Shown piece after piece: positions 25,750 through 34,808 of a DNA stretch of 64,000 bases (positions within the stretch are counted from its first letter, which is position 1; the number at the start of each line of letters is the position of its first letter). Under the pieces are notes generated by a model. That model searched no databases. It saw nothing but the letters and a program-made list of their open reading frames with translations, and was not told the origin of the DNA. A program made the translations under genes and the position numbers. The stretch spans positions 62,001-126,000 of the forward strand of contig NZ_MKKC01000033.1 of the NCBI RefSeq assembly GCF_001942255.1, in the 5' to 3' direction. This DNA is from Nocardiopsis sp. CNR-923. Its GTDB lineage: Bacteria; Actinomycetota; Actinomycetes; Streptosporangiales; Streptosporangiaceae.

Positions 25750-25898
25750 TCACGTGCCCGCCGTGTGGCCGGTTCCCCCGCGAAAACGGATGGAGCGGTG
25801 GGAACGGTGTTCGATACTGGAGAGGGACGGCGGGTGTGCCCGGTCCCGTCGCCGTCGCATTCACGTCGCACCGGAGCGCATCCACCGGAGGTAGCACC

Positions 25899-27181
25899 AT
25901 GTCCGCGTCGCTTGAGTCCGCGCCGCTCCCCGTAAACCCGGCCGGAGCCGACGCCGGACTGGGCGAGCTCTGCGTTCTGATGAAGCTCGGGGAGATCGTC
26001 CTCAAGGGCTCCAACCGCAAGCTGTTCGAGCGGCGGCTGCACAACAACATCCGCAACTCCGTGCGCGACCTCGGCGAGATCCGCCTGTCCCAACGCGGTT
26101 CGGGCGTGATCATCGTGCGCAAACCGGGCGCCTCCGACCTGGAGGTCGCCGAGATCGCCGACCGCATGGCCAACGTCATGGGGATCGTGTGGGTGCACCT
26201 GGTCCGCCGCGTCGCCAAGGACCTGGACACGGTCACCGACGTCGCCGTGCGCTCCATGGCCGACCGCAGCGGGACGTTCGCCGTGCGGGCCCGCCGCCGC
26301 GACAAGCGTTTCGAGATGACCTCCTCCGAGCTGGCCGGCCACCTCGGCTCGAAGATCATCGAGGCGCACGGGTACCCGGTGGACCTGCGGCGCCCCCAGA
26401 ACACCCTGTACGTCGAGGTGGACAAGGACGAGGCGTTCGTGTTCACCGACGGCGTCCCGGGCCAGGGCGGGCTGCCGGCCGGGATGAGCGGGCGAGGCCT
26501 CGTGCTGATGTCCGGAGGGATCGACTCCCCCGTCGCCGCCCACCGAATGATCCGGCGTGGGCTCAAGGTCGACTTCCTGCACTTCTCAGGCATGCCGTTC
26601 ACCGGCCCCGAATCCATCTACAAGGCCTACAGCCTGGTACGCCAGCTCGACCGCTACCAGGTGGCTCGCGCCTGTTCGTCATCCCCTTCGGCAAGGCGCA
26701 ACAGCAGCTGAAGAGCTCCGGCGTCGAGCGGCTCCAGATCGTCGCCCAGCGCCGGCTCATGCTCAAGACGGCCGAGGCGCTCGCCGACGACCTGGGCGCG
26801 CAGTGCCTGATCACCGGTGACGCGCTGGGACAGGTGTCCAGCCAGACGATGGCCAACATCACCGCGCTCGACGACGCCGTGGACCTGCCGATCCTGCGTC
26901 CGCTCATCGGCATGGACAAGACCGAGATCATGGACCAGGCCCGCCGGATCGGCACACTCGCCATCTCCGAGCTGCCCGACGAGGACTGCTGCACCATGCT
27001 GACGCCGCGCCAGGTGGAGACCGCGGCCAAGATCCCTGACCTGCGCCAGATCGAGCGCCGCCTGGACGCTGAGGAGCTGGCCGAGCACCTGGTCGGCACC
27101 GCCCAGCTGCACAAGCCGAGCTTCCTGGGCGAGGAGGCCCCCGCACGGGTGGACGGCCGCGCGGCCGTCGCCCGGGCCTGA
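25899..27181 (+). CDS. thiI: tRNA 4-thiouridine synthase ThiI, frameshifted here
   Basis: ATP-dependent sulfur transfer to tRNA U8; in some bacteria also sulfur transfer to ThiS. The N-terminal ferredoxin-like and THUMP region starts MKLGEIVLKGSNRKLFERRL. The PP-loop is LVLMSGGIDSPVAAHRM. After a lost G near 26662-26665 (GTGGCTCGC for GTGGGCTCGC) the other frame resumes with RLFVIPFGKAQQQL and GDALGQVSSQTMANI. No rhodanese domain is present. ELPDEDCCTMLTPR contains a Cys pair. ATG 25899 has GGAGG 7 nt upstream. Confidence 0.92.
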
Positions 27182-27188
27182 CACCGCG

Positions 27189-27228
27189 CCGCCGCCCCGT
27201 CCGCACCGGGGCGCGGACGGGGCGGCGG
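27189..27228. terminator. Bidirectional terminator between thiI and aroF
   Basis: A 16-bp perfect stem with an 8-nt loop lies between the convergent thiI and DAHP synthase genes, 8 bp past the thiI stop. Extremely GC-rich, without U-tracts. Confidence 0.65.
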
Positions 27229-27308
27229 GGGGGCCGGGCACCTCGACGGACGCCCTCGGAGCGGTCAGGTCCCCGAACGCCCTGGCGGCGCCAGAACGGG
27301 CCCGGGGC

Positions 27309-28355
27309 TCAGAAGGCGGCGAGCTGACGGCTCGGGGCCGGGGTCAACTCACGGCCGGCGAGCGTGGCCAGGGTGCCCGCGAGGTCGCGCAGCTCGGCCA
27401 GGTCCTCCTCCAGGAGCGCCTGGGGACCGTCGCACAGCGCGTTCTCCGGACTCGGGTGAACGTCCACGATGACGCCGTCGGCGCCGATCGCGATGGCAGC
27501 TCGGGACAGCGGCAACACCAGATCGCGCTTGCCGCCGGAATGCGACGGGTCCACGATCACCGGCAGGTGGGACAGGTTCTGGGCCACCGGCACCGCGCTG
27601 ATGTCCAGGGTGTTGCGGGTGGCCTTCTCGAAGGTGCGGATACCGCGCTCGCACAGGACGATGTCGAGGTTGCCGCGCTGGGCGATGTACTCGGCAGCCA
27701 TCAGCCACTCCTCCACGGTGGCGCTCATGCCGCGCTTGAGCAGGACGGGCTTGCCCGCGTCGCCCACCGCCTGGAGCAGGGCGAAGTTCTGCATGTTGCG
27801 CGTGCCGACCTGGAGCATGTCGGCGTAGGAGGCGACGAGTTCGACGTCGGCCGCGTCGACGACCTCGGTCACGATCGGCAACCCGGTCTCCTCGCGCACG
27901 TCCGCGAGGATCCGCAGGCCCGCCTCGCCCAGGCCCTGGAAGGCGTAGGGCGAGGTGCGCGGCTTGTAGGCGCCGCCCCTGAGCAGCGATGCGCCCGCGG
28001 TCAGCGCCATGCGCGCCGCCGCGAGGGTCTGTTCGGGCGTCTCGACGGCGCACGGGCCGGCGATGACCGTCATGTGGTCGCCGCCGATCGGCACGCCTCG
28101 TACGCTGACCACGGATCGGCTGTCGTGGTTCTCTCGGCTGACCAGCTTGTACGGCGCGGAGATCCGTAGTACGTCGCTCACCCCGGGTTTGGCGGCCAGA
28201 CCCAGGTCCTGGAAGCGTTCGACGTCCCCGACCAGTCCGATGATCGTGCGGCTCACGCCGCGCGTCACGTAGGCCGCGCCCCCGGCGGAGGCGACGAGGT
28301 CGACCAGATCGTCGATGTTCTCGGCTGTGGCGTCCGGTGCCATCACGATGACCAT
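27309..28355 (-). CDS. aroF: 3-deoxy-7-phosphoheptulonate synthase (DAHP synthase, type I-beta)
   Basis: First step of the shikimate pathway: joins PEP and erythrose 4-phosphate. 348 aa. An N-terminal ferredoxin-like (ACT-like) regulatory domain (MVIVMAPDATAENIDDLVDL) precedes the barrel. The barrel has TVIAGPCAVET, LLRGGAYKPRTSPYAFQGLG, the KPRTS motif, LLKRGMSATVEEW, LCERGIRTFE, PVIVDPSHSGGKRD and VDVHPSPENALCDGPQ. ATG 28355 follows AAGGGAAACGC. The N-terminal domain usually mediates feedback inhibition by an aromatic amino acid. Upstream lies an aromatic leader-peptide attenuator. Confidence 0.95.
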   Translation of the reverse strand: MVIVMAPDATAENIDDLVDLVASAGGAAYVTRGVSRTIIGLVGDVERFQDLGLAAKPGVSDVLRISAPYKLVSRENHDSRSVVSVRGVPIGGDHMTVIAGPCAVETPEQTLAAARMALTAGASLLRGGAYKPRTSPYAFQGLGEAGLRILADVREETGLPIVTEVVDAADVELVASYADMLQVGTRNMQNFALLQAVGDAGKPVLLKRGMSATVEEWLMAAEYIAQRGNLDIVLCERGIRTFEKATRNTLDISAVPVAQNLSHLPVIVDPSHSGGKRDLVLPLSRAAIAIGADGVIVDVHPSPENALCDGPQALLEEDLAELRDLAGTLATLAGRELTPAPSRQLAAF

Positions 28356-28434
28356 GTGCGTTTCCCTTGTTCGTCGGTGTTGGTGGCTGAGCCGCGCGGG
28401 TCCGCGTTCACCGGGGCGGCCGGGCCGGAACGCG

Positions 28435-28468
28435 AAGGAGCCCCGGGCCGTCCGGCCCGGGGCTCCTT
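28435..28468 (-). terminator. Attenuator hairpin upstream of aroF
   Basis: 15-bp perfect stem AAGGAGCCCCGGGCC/GGCCCGGGGCTCCTT with a 4-nt loop, lying between the leader peptide stop and aroF. In the aroF RNA, the segment CGGGCCGG at its base (28452-28459) is also complementary to CCGGCCCG inside the leader peptide (28517-28524). That gives a ready terminator/antiterminator switch. Confidence 0.8.
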
Positions 28469-28478
28469 GTGAGGTCTT

Positions 28479-28500
28479 CTGTCAGCGCAGCGCTTGACAG
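28479..28500 (-). promoter_or_regulatory. Second leader hairpin at the end of the leader peptide
   Basis: CTGTCA-GCG and CGC-TGACAG form a 9-bp stem with one bulged A and a CTG loop. It covers codons 19-24 and the stop of the leader peptide. It is probably part of the attenuator fold, since a translating ribosome would open it. Confidence 0.55.
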
Positions 28501-28556
28501 GCGACCGTCCGAGGATCGGGCCGGTAGCCATAAAAGCGCCAGAAGTTCCGCTGCAT
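28482..28556 (-). CDS. Aromatic-rich attenuator leader peptide of aroF
   Basis: A 24-residue peptide, MQRNFWRFYGYR followed by PDPRTVACQALR. Residues 5-11 carry Phe, Trp, Phe, Tyr and Tyr, so all three aromatic amino acids are sampled. The stop lies 14 nt before the 15-bp hairpin. There is no Shine-Dalgarno, but TATAGT ends 7 nt before the ATG, so the mRNA may be leaderless. This composition is typical of ribosome-mediated attenuation. Actinobacterial trp and aro leader peptides are known as a class, though I cannot confirm that this exact one is described. Confidence 0.85.
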   Translation of the reverse strand: MQRNFWRFYGYRPDPRTVACQALR

Positions 28557-28563
28557 GGGTGCG

Positions 28564-28569
28564 ACTATA
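28564..28569 (-). promoter_or_regulatory. -10 element of the aroF leader promoter
   Basis: TATAGT on the minus strand. A weak -35 candidate CGGACC lies 16 bp upstream. The predicted start site falls on or next to the leader-peptide ATG. Confidence 0.5.
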
Positions 28570-28738
28570 GCGCACCGTCAGCTGCGGTCCGAGCACCCGG
28601 GGCGAGTGACGTGGCTCTCGTGTCGCCTGGCAGGATGGCCAGATGCCGACCTTTCCCCACAGGACAGGAGAACCCGCCCGCCAGCGGCGGGGTCGAGACC
28701 GGGGCCGACAGGCCGGAGCCAGAGGATCGGAGGACGCC

Positions 28739-29374
28739 GTGTCCGACGGAACGGGGGACGCGGAGCGGAAGGGCGCACGCGCGGCGCGTCTCCCGCCGGG
28801 CCAGGCCCTGCGGCGCGAACACAGGGCCCTGCACTACGGGCCCGTGCCGACATTCCGCGAGCACCGGTGGGACTTTCGGGTGATGGGGGTCACCGAGACG
28901 CTCGGCAGCCACCGCTGGACGTGGGAGGAGTTCGGACGGCTGCCCACGGCGGACTCGGTGAGCGACTTCCACTGCGTGATGCGGTTCAGCGTTCCGGACG
29001 TGCGCTGGCGCGGCGTCCGCGCGGTGGACCTGGTCCGGGTCGCACCGCCCGGCCCCGAAGTGACCCACGTGATGGCGTGGGGCGAGTACGGGTACAGCGC
29101 GAACCTGCCGCTGGAGACCTTCCTGGGCGAGGACGTCGTGCTGGCCACACACCGGGGCGGTGAGCCGCTGCCCCCGGAGCACGGGTTCCCGCTGCGCCTG
29201 GTGGTGCCGAGGTTGTACGGATGGAAGAGCGTGAAGTGGCTGCGCGCCGTGGAGTACATGACCGCGGACCGGCGGGGCTTCTGGGAGGAGCGCGGCTACC
29301 ACAACCGCGCCGACGCCTGGCGTGAACAGCGCTTCTCCTACCAGGAGGAACCCGGGCACGGCCCGCCCCCGTGA
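28739..29374 (+). CDS. Sulfite oxidase-like molybdopterin oxidoreductase
   Basis: 211-aa single-domain member of the sulfite oxidase/YedY fold. RVMGVTETLGSHRWTWEEF opens the molybdopterin domain. DFHCVMRFSVPDVRWRGV contains the conserved Mo-ligating cysteine, and WGEYGYSANLPLE and GFPLRLVVPRLYGWKSVKWL are the usual cofactor-binding segments. It lacks the C-terminal dimerisation domain and a Tat signal, so it is probably cytoplasmic. GTG 28739 is preferred to ATG 28643: GGAGG lies 5 nt upstream, and the longer N-terminus is Arg-rich without conservation. The substrate is unknown. Confidence 0.88.
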   Translation: MSDGTGDAERKGARAARLPPGQALRREHRALHYGPVPTFREHRWDFRVMGVTETLGSHRWTWEEFGRLPTADSVSDFHCVMRFSVPDVRWRGVRAVDLVRVAPPGPEVTHVMAWGEYGYSANLPLETFLGEDVVLATHRGGEPLPPEHGFPLRLVVPRLYGWKSVKWLRAVEYMTADRRGFWEERGYHNRADAWREQRFSYQEEPGHGPPP

Positions 29375-29387
29375 ACGCGGCGCGCCC

Positions 29388-30467
29388 TCACGCGCCGCCC
29401 CGCGCGCCCTCGCGGGGGAGCCGGAGTTCGACTTCGGTGCCCTCATCGGGCTCGCTCACGACCTGCGCGCTGCCGCCCAGATCGCGCAACCGCCCCACGA
29501 CCGACTGGGCCACGCCGAGACGCCCGCCCCGGCGCGCCTCCTCCAGCCGCCCGCTCGGGAAGCCGGGGCCCTCGTCCCGGACGGAGACGGTCACGGCGTC
29601 GTCCTCGTCCTCCACCAGGACCCAGGCCGGCGTGTCCGGGGGGCAGTGGCGCGCCACGTTGTCCAGGGCGGCCGCGACGGCGGCGGCGAGTTCGCGCGCC
29701 GCGTGGGCGGGGAGCGCGACCGGGGTGGCGGGCGCGGCGACGGTCACGCGCACCGATTCGTGCCGTCGGATCAGGTCGCGCAGGTCGACCGTGCCGGCGT
29801 CGCCGGTGTCCGCGGCGCCGGGCGGGTGGGACGCCCCTGGCTCGGGTGCGGCCGGGGCTGAGCGGGTGTCCTCGTCGTCCACGGGACCGTCGGCGAACAG
29901 AGAGCGCAGGCGCACCTCCTGCTCCCCCGCCATGCGTCCGAGTTCGGCGGCCTCTCCGCCGGCCTCCGCACCGCGCCTGCTGACCAGGGTCAGCACCTGG
30001 AGCACCGAGTCGTGGACGGATCGGGCCAGCTGCTCGCGTTCGCGGATGCGCGCCTCCAGGGCGACCGCGTGCGCGAACCGCTTCTCCGCGCGCTCGGCCA
30101 CCCGCGCCATGGACCCGACGGCCAGACCGGTGAGCAGGAGAAGGACCACGCCGCGCGCGGTCGCGGCGGTCACGGCGGCGTCCATGACCGCCCGCAGGGC
30201 GGTGTCGGCGACGCCGTACGAGAGGGCGACGGCGGCCGCCCCGCGTCGGCCCCAGATGACGCTGGCCGCGAGTGAGGCCCCGGCGAACCAGTATCCGCTC
30301 AGCGGCGGGGCCTGGGTGAGGTAGAAGGCGGTGGCGGCGGGGGCCGTGGCGAACAGGCAGGCGAACGACACCGCGAGGTCGACGGTGAGCAGGCGCCACG
30401 TCCGCAGTCGCGGCCGGGCGTAGGCACGCGTGGTGACCACCGTCCACACGACCATGAGCACGAGCAC
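29388..30467 (-). CDS. Sensor histidine kinase (NarL-type partner)
   Basis: Polytopic N-terminus with four to five hydrophobic segments, then a HisKA_3 dimerisation helix with the phospho-accepting His in QLARSVHDSVLQVLTLV. The HATPase domain has ALDNVARHCPPDTPAW (N box), VSVRDEGPGFP (G1) and GRLGVAQSVVGRLRDLGG (G2). GTG 30467 is the first usual start codon. The same frame, however, stays open back to 30593, immediately after the stop of the preceding gene, and encodes another plausible membrane helix (PLWRAIAVFRAASLVYSAVL). The true N-terminus is therefore probably longer. A lost base or a CTG start at 30590 could explain this. Confidence 0.85.
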   Translation of the reverse strand: MLVLMVVWTVVTTRAYARPRLRTWRLLTVDLAVSFACLFATAPAATAFYLTQAPPLSGYWFAGASLAASVIWGRRGAAAVALSYGVADTALRAVMDAAVTAATARGVVLLLLTGLAVGSMARVAERAEKRFAHAVALEARIREREQLARSVHDSVLQVLTLVSRRGAEAGGEAAELGRMAGEQEVRLRSLFADGPVDDEDTRSAPAAPEPGASHPPGAADTGDAGTVDLRDLIRRHESVRVTVAAPATPVALPAHAARELAAAVAAALDNVARHCPPDTPAWVLVEDEDDAVTVSVRDEGPGFPSGRLEEARRGGRLGVAQSVVGRLRDLGGSAQVVSEPDEGTEVELRLPREGARGGA

Positions 30468-30593
30468 GCACCAGGCCAGCCAGGGGCGGCTCAGGGCTTC
30501 GTGGTGCTGGACGGCGAGGACCGCCGAGTAGACGAGGGAAGCGGCGCGGAAGACGGCGATCGCGCGCCAGAGGGGGACGTCGAAACCCAGGGC

Positions 30594-31454
30594 TCAGACC
30601 ACCGCCCCGTCGTCGGGGCCGTCGCCCCCGGATCTGCTGTCGGTCATGCGCAGGATCAGCACGACGAAGCTGACCAGGAAGGCGGCGATCGCCAGGAACA
30701 TGATCCAGTTGGGGAGCCTGATCCCGGCGAAGGCGGCGCCGAAGAGGACGACCGGTCCGCCCAGGAGGCCGAACCAGGCGGCGATGCCGATCCGGTCACC
30801 CTGGAGCAGCGGAGGCGGAGGCGGGGGTTCGTAGTGGCCCTCGCGTTCGGCTTCGGCCCTGCGGCGCGCCTCCTGCTCGGCGGCCCCGAGGTGCGAGGCG
30901 TCGTCGTGGTCGAAGGTCGGTCCGCCCGCCAGCAGGTCGCCCAGAAGGGGTTCGTCGCGCTCGTCGGGCACGCTCAGGTTCTCGGCGTCGGGCCATGCGG
31001 CCCGGCGGCGGGTGGCGGCGGCGTCCGTGTCGCCGTCGTAGAAGCGGGCGACCAGGTCGTTCCAGACGTCGTCCTCGTCAGGGGGGTCCGCCGGGGGCGC
31101 GTCGGGGTCGGCGTGGACCGGAGGCCCCTCCAGCAGGTCACCGCCGCGCGGGGGGTCGTGGTCCTCGGTGGCGGGGACGGCGCCCGTCCGGCCGCCCAGA
31201 TCGGGAAGCTCCACCCCCAGCACGCGTTCGGCCGCCGCGCGTTCCTCGGCGTCCACGTACAGGTGGTCGGTGGGCGGGTCATCGGCCGCTCCACCTCCGC
31301 CCGGTTCCAGGACGTCCTCGTCCAGGGGGACGGCGTAGGCGGCGATCCCGCTGCGGCGCAGGGCCTCCAGCATCCGGTCGGCGTGGGTGGGAGCCAGGAG
31401 GGCCAGGGGAACGTAGGCATCGGCGAGCAGGCCGTTGCCCCGACGTTCAGTCAT
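30594..31454 (-). CDS. Conserved actinobacterial membrane protein of unknown function
   Basis: 286 aa. Residues 12-80 (YVPLALLAPTHADRMLEALR, then a DHLYVDAEERAAAERVLG segment) resemble DUF2007-like small sensory domains. The middle is acidic and disordered, with a Pro run. The C-terminus has two membrane helices, IGIAAWFGLLGGPVVLFGAA and WIMFLAIAAFLVSFVVLILR. Its ATG overlaps the stop of the upstream esterase (ATGA) and its stop touches the histidine-kinase frame, so the three form an operon. The function is unknown. Confidence 0.7.
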   Translation of the reverse strand: MTERRGNGLLADAYVPLALLAPTHADRMLEALRRSGIAAYAVPLDEDVLEPGGGGAADDPPTDHLYVDAEERAAAERVLGVELPDLGGRTGAVPATEDHDPPRGGDLLEGPPVHADPDAPPADPPDEDDVWNDLVARFYDGDTDAAATRRRAAWPDAENLSVPDERDEPLLGDLLAGGPTFDHDDASHLGAAEQEARRRAEAEREGHYEPPPPPPLLQGDRIGIAAWFGLLGGPVVLFGAAFAGIRLPNWIMFLAIAAFLVSFVVLILRMTDSRSGGDGPDDGAVV

Positions 31455-32248
31455 CGGACCGCTCCTTCCCCGCTTCTCCTCTGCTCTCGCACGAAGGCGA
31501 GGCTCCCGTCGAAGATCACGTCGGCGTCGTGGTCGAGCGTCGCCACGTGGTAGCTGTCGTGGAGCAGGTGGATCGTCAACGACGTGTTGACCGCCCTCCT
31601 TGCGAGCATACGCAGACTGCGCGGACCGACGACGTGGTCCTGCGGGCTGCGGTAGGCCAGGATCGGCGCTCGCAAACCGGACATGCCCTCCTGAACCGCG
31701 CGCCACAGCTTCGGGAGTGTCGCGGCGGCGGCGGTGGGCGTGCGCGTGTAGCCTCCCTCCCGTTCGCCGGGCTTGGCGACGTCGCTCGTCAACCCTGGCG
31801 TCGAGGGCATGATCCGCGCGACCAGGCCGCGGAACGGGGCGACCAGCGGGAGCCGGACGTCCTCAACGACCAGCGACGGGTTGACCAACACCGCGCCGCG
31901 CACCAGGTGCGGGTGCTCCTGGGCCAGCCTGAGGGAGAGCGCGCCGCCCATCGACAAACCCATGACGAACACCTCCTCGCACCGGGAGGCCAGGTCGAGC
32001 AGGGCCCGCTCGACCGCCGTGTACCAGTCGTCGCTGGTGGTGAGGTTCATGTCCTGCCAGCAGGTGCCGTGTCCCGGCAGGAGGGGCACCTCGACGCTGT
32101 ACCCGGCGGCGGCCAGGCGTTCGGCCCAGGGACGCATGGACTGGGGAGAACCGGTGAAGCCGTGGCAGAGGAGGACGCCGACCTCGGACCCCCGGTGGCT
32201 GTAGGGCTCCGCTCCTGGAAGCAGGGGGGTGACGGCGGTCGGTCTCAT
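31451..32248 (-). CDS. Alpha/beta hydrolase, carboxylesterase/monoacylglycerol lipase type
   Basis: 265 aa. The oxyanion strand VLLCHGFTGSPQSMRPWAE, the nucleophile elbow VMGLSMGGALSL (GxSxG serine), an acidic residue in YRSPQDHVVGP and the catalytic His in HDSYHVATLDHD fit the Est30/monoacylglycerol lipase family. No signal peptide. ATG 32248 was chosen because the family N-terminus begins there; the frame is open to 32389. It probably hydrolyses short or medium acyl esters in lipid turnover (inference). It is divergent from plsC. Confidence 0.88.
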   Translation of the reverse strand: MRPTAVTPLLPGAEPYSHRGSEVGVLLCHGFTGSPQSMRPWAERLAAAGYSVEVPLLPGHGTCWQDMNLTTSDDWYTAVERALLDLASRCEEVFVMGLSMGGALSLRLAQEHPHLVRGAVLVNPSLVVEDVRLPLVAPFRGLVARIMPSTPGLTSDVAKPGEREGGYTRTPTAAAATLPKLWRAVQEGMSGLRAPILAYRSPQDHVVGPRSLRMLARRAVNTSLTIHLLHDSYHVATLDHDADVIFDGSLAFVREQRRSGEGAVR

Positions 32249-32611
32249 GCGGCGGCTCCAGGGGATCGTGCGGTACGCGCGCGGGTGACGGCAGGCCCCC
32301 GGCTTCAGGCGTGAGGTTAGTCGTTCGACGATCCGTTCGCCATCGAGGCTTCCCCCGCGCCGCGCCGTGTCCCCGGAGGGGCGCGTCACGACGGCCGGGT
32401 CCGTGGGTATCCTCTAACGGGTCGGGCGTGGCCGTCCGATTGGGGACGCTTTGGCAGTTGCCCCCGTGCGATGGGAAGATGACGCACGTCAGGTAACGGC
32501 TCCTCCGCACCCGGCGGGCGGAGGCGTTCGCGACCTTGTTGGCCGAGCGGGACAGTGAACAGAGGCAGACCCTGCCCAGAGCTCCCCGCGTGTGCAGGGG
32601 TGATCTCAACG
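32249..32611. other. Divergent intergenic region, esterase / plsC
   Basis: About 360 bp that must hold promoters for both neighbours. I see no conserved motif, repeat or gene that I can support. Confidence 0.4.
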
Positions 32612-33460
32612 ATGTTCTACTGGGTGGTCAAGGCGATCCTGGGGCCGGTCCTGGCCGTTCTGTGGCAGCCGCGCGCCGAGGGCGTGGAGAACGTTCCCCG
32701 CCGGGGCGCGGCGATCATGGTAAGCAATCACCTGTCCTTCTCCGACCACTTCTTCGGTCCGTTGCCGTTGCCGCGCAAGATCACCTTCCTGGCCAAGTCC
32801 GAGTACTTCACCGGGACGGGCGTCAAGGGCCTGGTCAGCCGCGCGTTCTTCACCGGTGTGGGCCAGATCCCCATCGACCGCTCCGGTGGCAAGGCGAGCG
32901 AGGCGGCGCTGCGCACGGGCCTGCGTGTGCTCAGGCGCGGCGACCTGCTGGGCATCTACCCCGAGGGCACCCGCTCCCCCGACGGCCGCCTCTACCGCGG
33001 CCGCACGGGCGTGGCGCGCCTGGCACTGGAGGCCAAGGTGCCGGTGGTGCCGATGGCGATGATCAACCTGGAGAAGATCATGCCGCCCGGCCGCACCATC
33101 CCGAAGTTGGGCGTTCGGCCCAAGGTGGTGTTCGGCGAGCCGCTGGACTTCTCCCGCTACCACGGGATGGAGCGCGATCCCCGCGTCCTGCGCGCCGTCA
33201 CCGACGAGATCATGTACGCGCTGATGTCGCTGTCCGGCCAGGAGTACGTGGACCGGTACGCACAGTCGGTCAAGGCGGAGCTGGAGGCCGAGGCCAAGGA
33301 GGCCCGTCGCGAACAGCACGCCTCCGACAAGGACCGCAGGCGCACCGAGCGGGCCCAGCGCAAGGAGGAGCGGCGCACGCGCCGCGAGGAGAGGCGGACC
33401 GAGCGGGCCGGGCGCAAGGCGGCCGGACGGTCCGAGGAGGGCCGGGACACGAGGGACTGA
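32612..33460 (+). CDS. plsC: 1-acyl-sn-glycerol-3-phosphate acyltransferase family protein
   Basis: Transfers an acyl chain in phosphatidic acid or glycolipid synthesis at the inner membrane. About 282 aa. A membrane-proximal N-terminus (MFYWVVKAILGPVLAVLW) is followed by the catalytic NHLSFSDHFF motif (here H-x4-D), GQIPIDRSGG, and the substrate motif YPEGTRSPDGRLYRGRTG. The C-terminal 70 residues form a highly charged Lys/Arg/Glu helix. ATG 32612 has AGGGG 11 nt upstream; GTG 32600 is a possible alternative. It is convergent with the glucokinase gene, at a position equivalent to the Rv2182c acyltransferase. Confidence 0.9.
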   Translation: MFYWVVKAILGPVLAVLWQPRAEGVENVPRRGAAIMVSNHLSFSDHFFGPLPLPRKITFLAKSEYFTGTGVKGLVSRAFFTGVGQIPIDRSGGKASEAALRTGLRVLRRGDLLGIYPEGTRSPDGRLYRGRTGVARLALEAKVPVVPMAMINLEKIMPPGRTIPKLGVRPKVVFGEPLDFSRYHGMERDPRVLRAVTDEIMYALMSLSGQEYVDRYAQSVKAELEAEAKEARREQHASDKDRRRTERAQRKEERRTRREERRTERAGRKAAGRSEEGRDTRD

Positions 33461-33521
33461 GTCCGGCCCACAGCAGCGGGGCGCGAACCGCGAACCCCTT
33501 GGGGCCGCGCCGCGCGGCGGC

Positions 33522-34468
33522 TCAGTGCCGGGCGAGGTCCCCCGCGCCGACGATGCCCGCCTCGCCGCCGAGCTCGGCCAGACGCACCTGCGCCAAACGG
33601 CGGTGGGGGCGTCCGGAGACGTGACGGGCGTAGGAGGCCCGGACCGGGTCGAGGAGGATCCTGCCCGCGTCGGACACGCCGCCGCCGATGACGAAGCACT
33701 CCGGGTCGAGGATGGCCGCGAGGTCGGCCAGGCCCATCCCCGCCCACTCGCCCACGGACGCGAAGCATTCCAGGGCCGCGGCGTCGCCCTCCAGGGCCGC
33801 CTGGGTGACGATCGGACCCTGGACGCGCTCGACCTCCCCCTCGGCGAGCTTGAGCATCCGCTCCGCCGCCCGGGGGTGGGTACGGGCCAGGTCCTGCGCC
33901 TCGGCTACCAGGCGCGCCCGCTGGCGTACTGCTCCCAGCAACCGTGGTTGCCGCACGGGCACCGGCGGCCGAAGGGCACCATCCGGTAGTGGCCGACCTC
34001 CGAGGCCACGCCGAAGCGCCCCCGGTACAGCTTTCCGTCCAGCACCAGGCCACCGCCGATCCCCGTGCCCAGGGTGACGCAGACGATGTGGTCACTGCCG
34101 CGGCCGGCGCCGAACCGGGCCTCGGCCCACGCGGCGGCGTTGGCGTCGTTCTCCACCACGACGGGCAGACCGACGCGCTCCTGGACGAGGTCCCGGAGCG
34201 GATGATCGTGCAGACCGAGGTTGACGGCGACCTGCACGGTGGCGCGGTCCTCGTCGACGAACCCCGCCATCCCCACGCCGACCGCCACGCAGTCTCCTTC
34301 AGTGCGCCGGTCGCGCAGTTCGCGGACGGCCAGGGCGACGACGTCGGCGAGTTCCTCGGAGGCGTTGGCCGGAGTGGGGTACCTGACCTTGTCCAGAATC
34401 CTCCCGTCGGGGTCGACGACCCCGGCGGCGACCTTGGTGCCACCGATGTCTACGCCGATGGTCAGCAT
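33522..34468 (-). CDS. glkA: ROK-family glucokinase, frameshifted here
   Basis: Phosphorylates glucose with ATP. ROK features: phosphate loop GVDIGGTKVAAGVVD (Asp7), ENDANAAAWAEARFG, CVTLGTGIGGGLVLDG and the zinc motif CPCGNHGCWEQYASG. One base is lost near 33910-33915 (GCGCGCCTGG for GCGCGCCCTGG), after which VAEAQDLARTHPRAA and the C-terminal FVIGGGVSDAGRILL are in another frame. ATG 34468 has GGAGGAG upstream. Actinobacterial GlkA enzymes also mediate carbon catabolite repression; whether this one does is unknown. Confidence 0.92.
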
Positions 34469-34808
34469 GGGGAAGACTCCTCCGCACTTACGCCCGAACT
34501 CTGACATAAGCATCCAGGTTCGCGACAGAGAACTTGCAATTGTAGGGGAACCATTTGATTAAACCAGGTCCCCACCGCCCCGAGAACCCTTTCCACGCAA
34601 CCCGTTGGACTACCATGCATGCACGGCTCACGACACTGTGTAATGGCCCTTGCCCCCGGTGTCGCCCCTCCGCACTCCGACGGCCCGCGCGTCCCGTCAC
34701 CGCACCGCGACCACCCGCTCCACGGACCCCACCCCAATGCGTCCGCGACGGCACGACGACGGTGCGCCGATCCCCGTGAGGAGCTCCGTGAGCACCGCCG
34801 CCCCAGCC
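34469..34808. other. glkA upstream region
   Basis: 340 bp without a gene. The part around 34526-34562 is noticeably AT-richer than the surroundings. On the minus strand TACAAT (34539-34544) is a possible -10 for glkA; no good -35 accompanies it. Confidence 0.4.

Noticed and set aside
26660..26670. Programmed ribosomal frameshift in thiI
   Set aside because: The same kind of one-base loss occurs in 18 other genes without a common slippery sequence, so sequence error is more likely.
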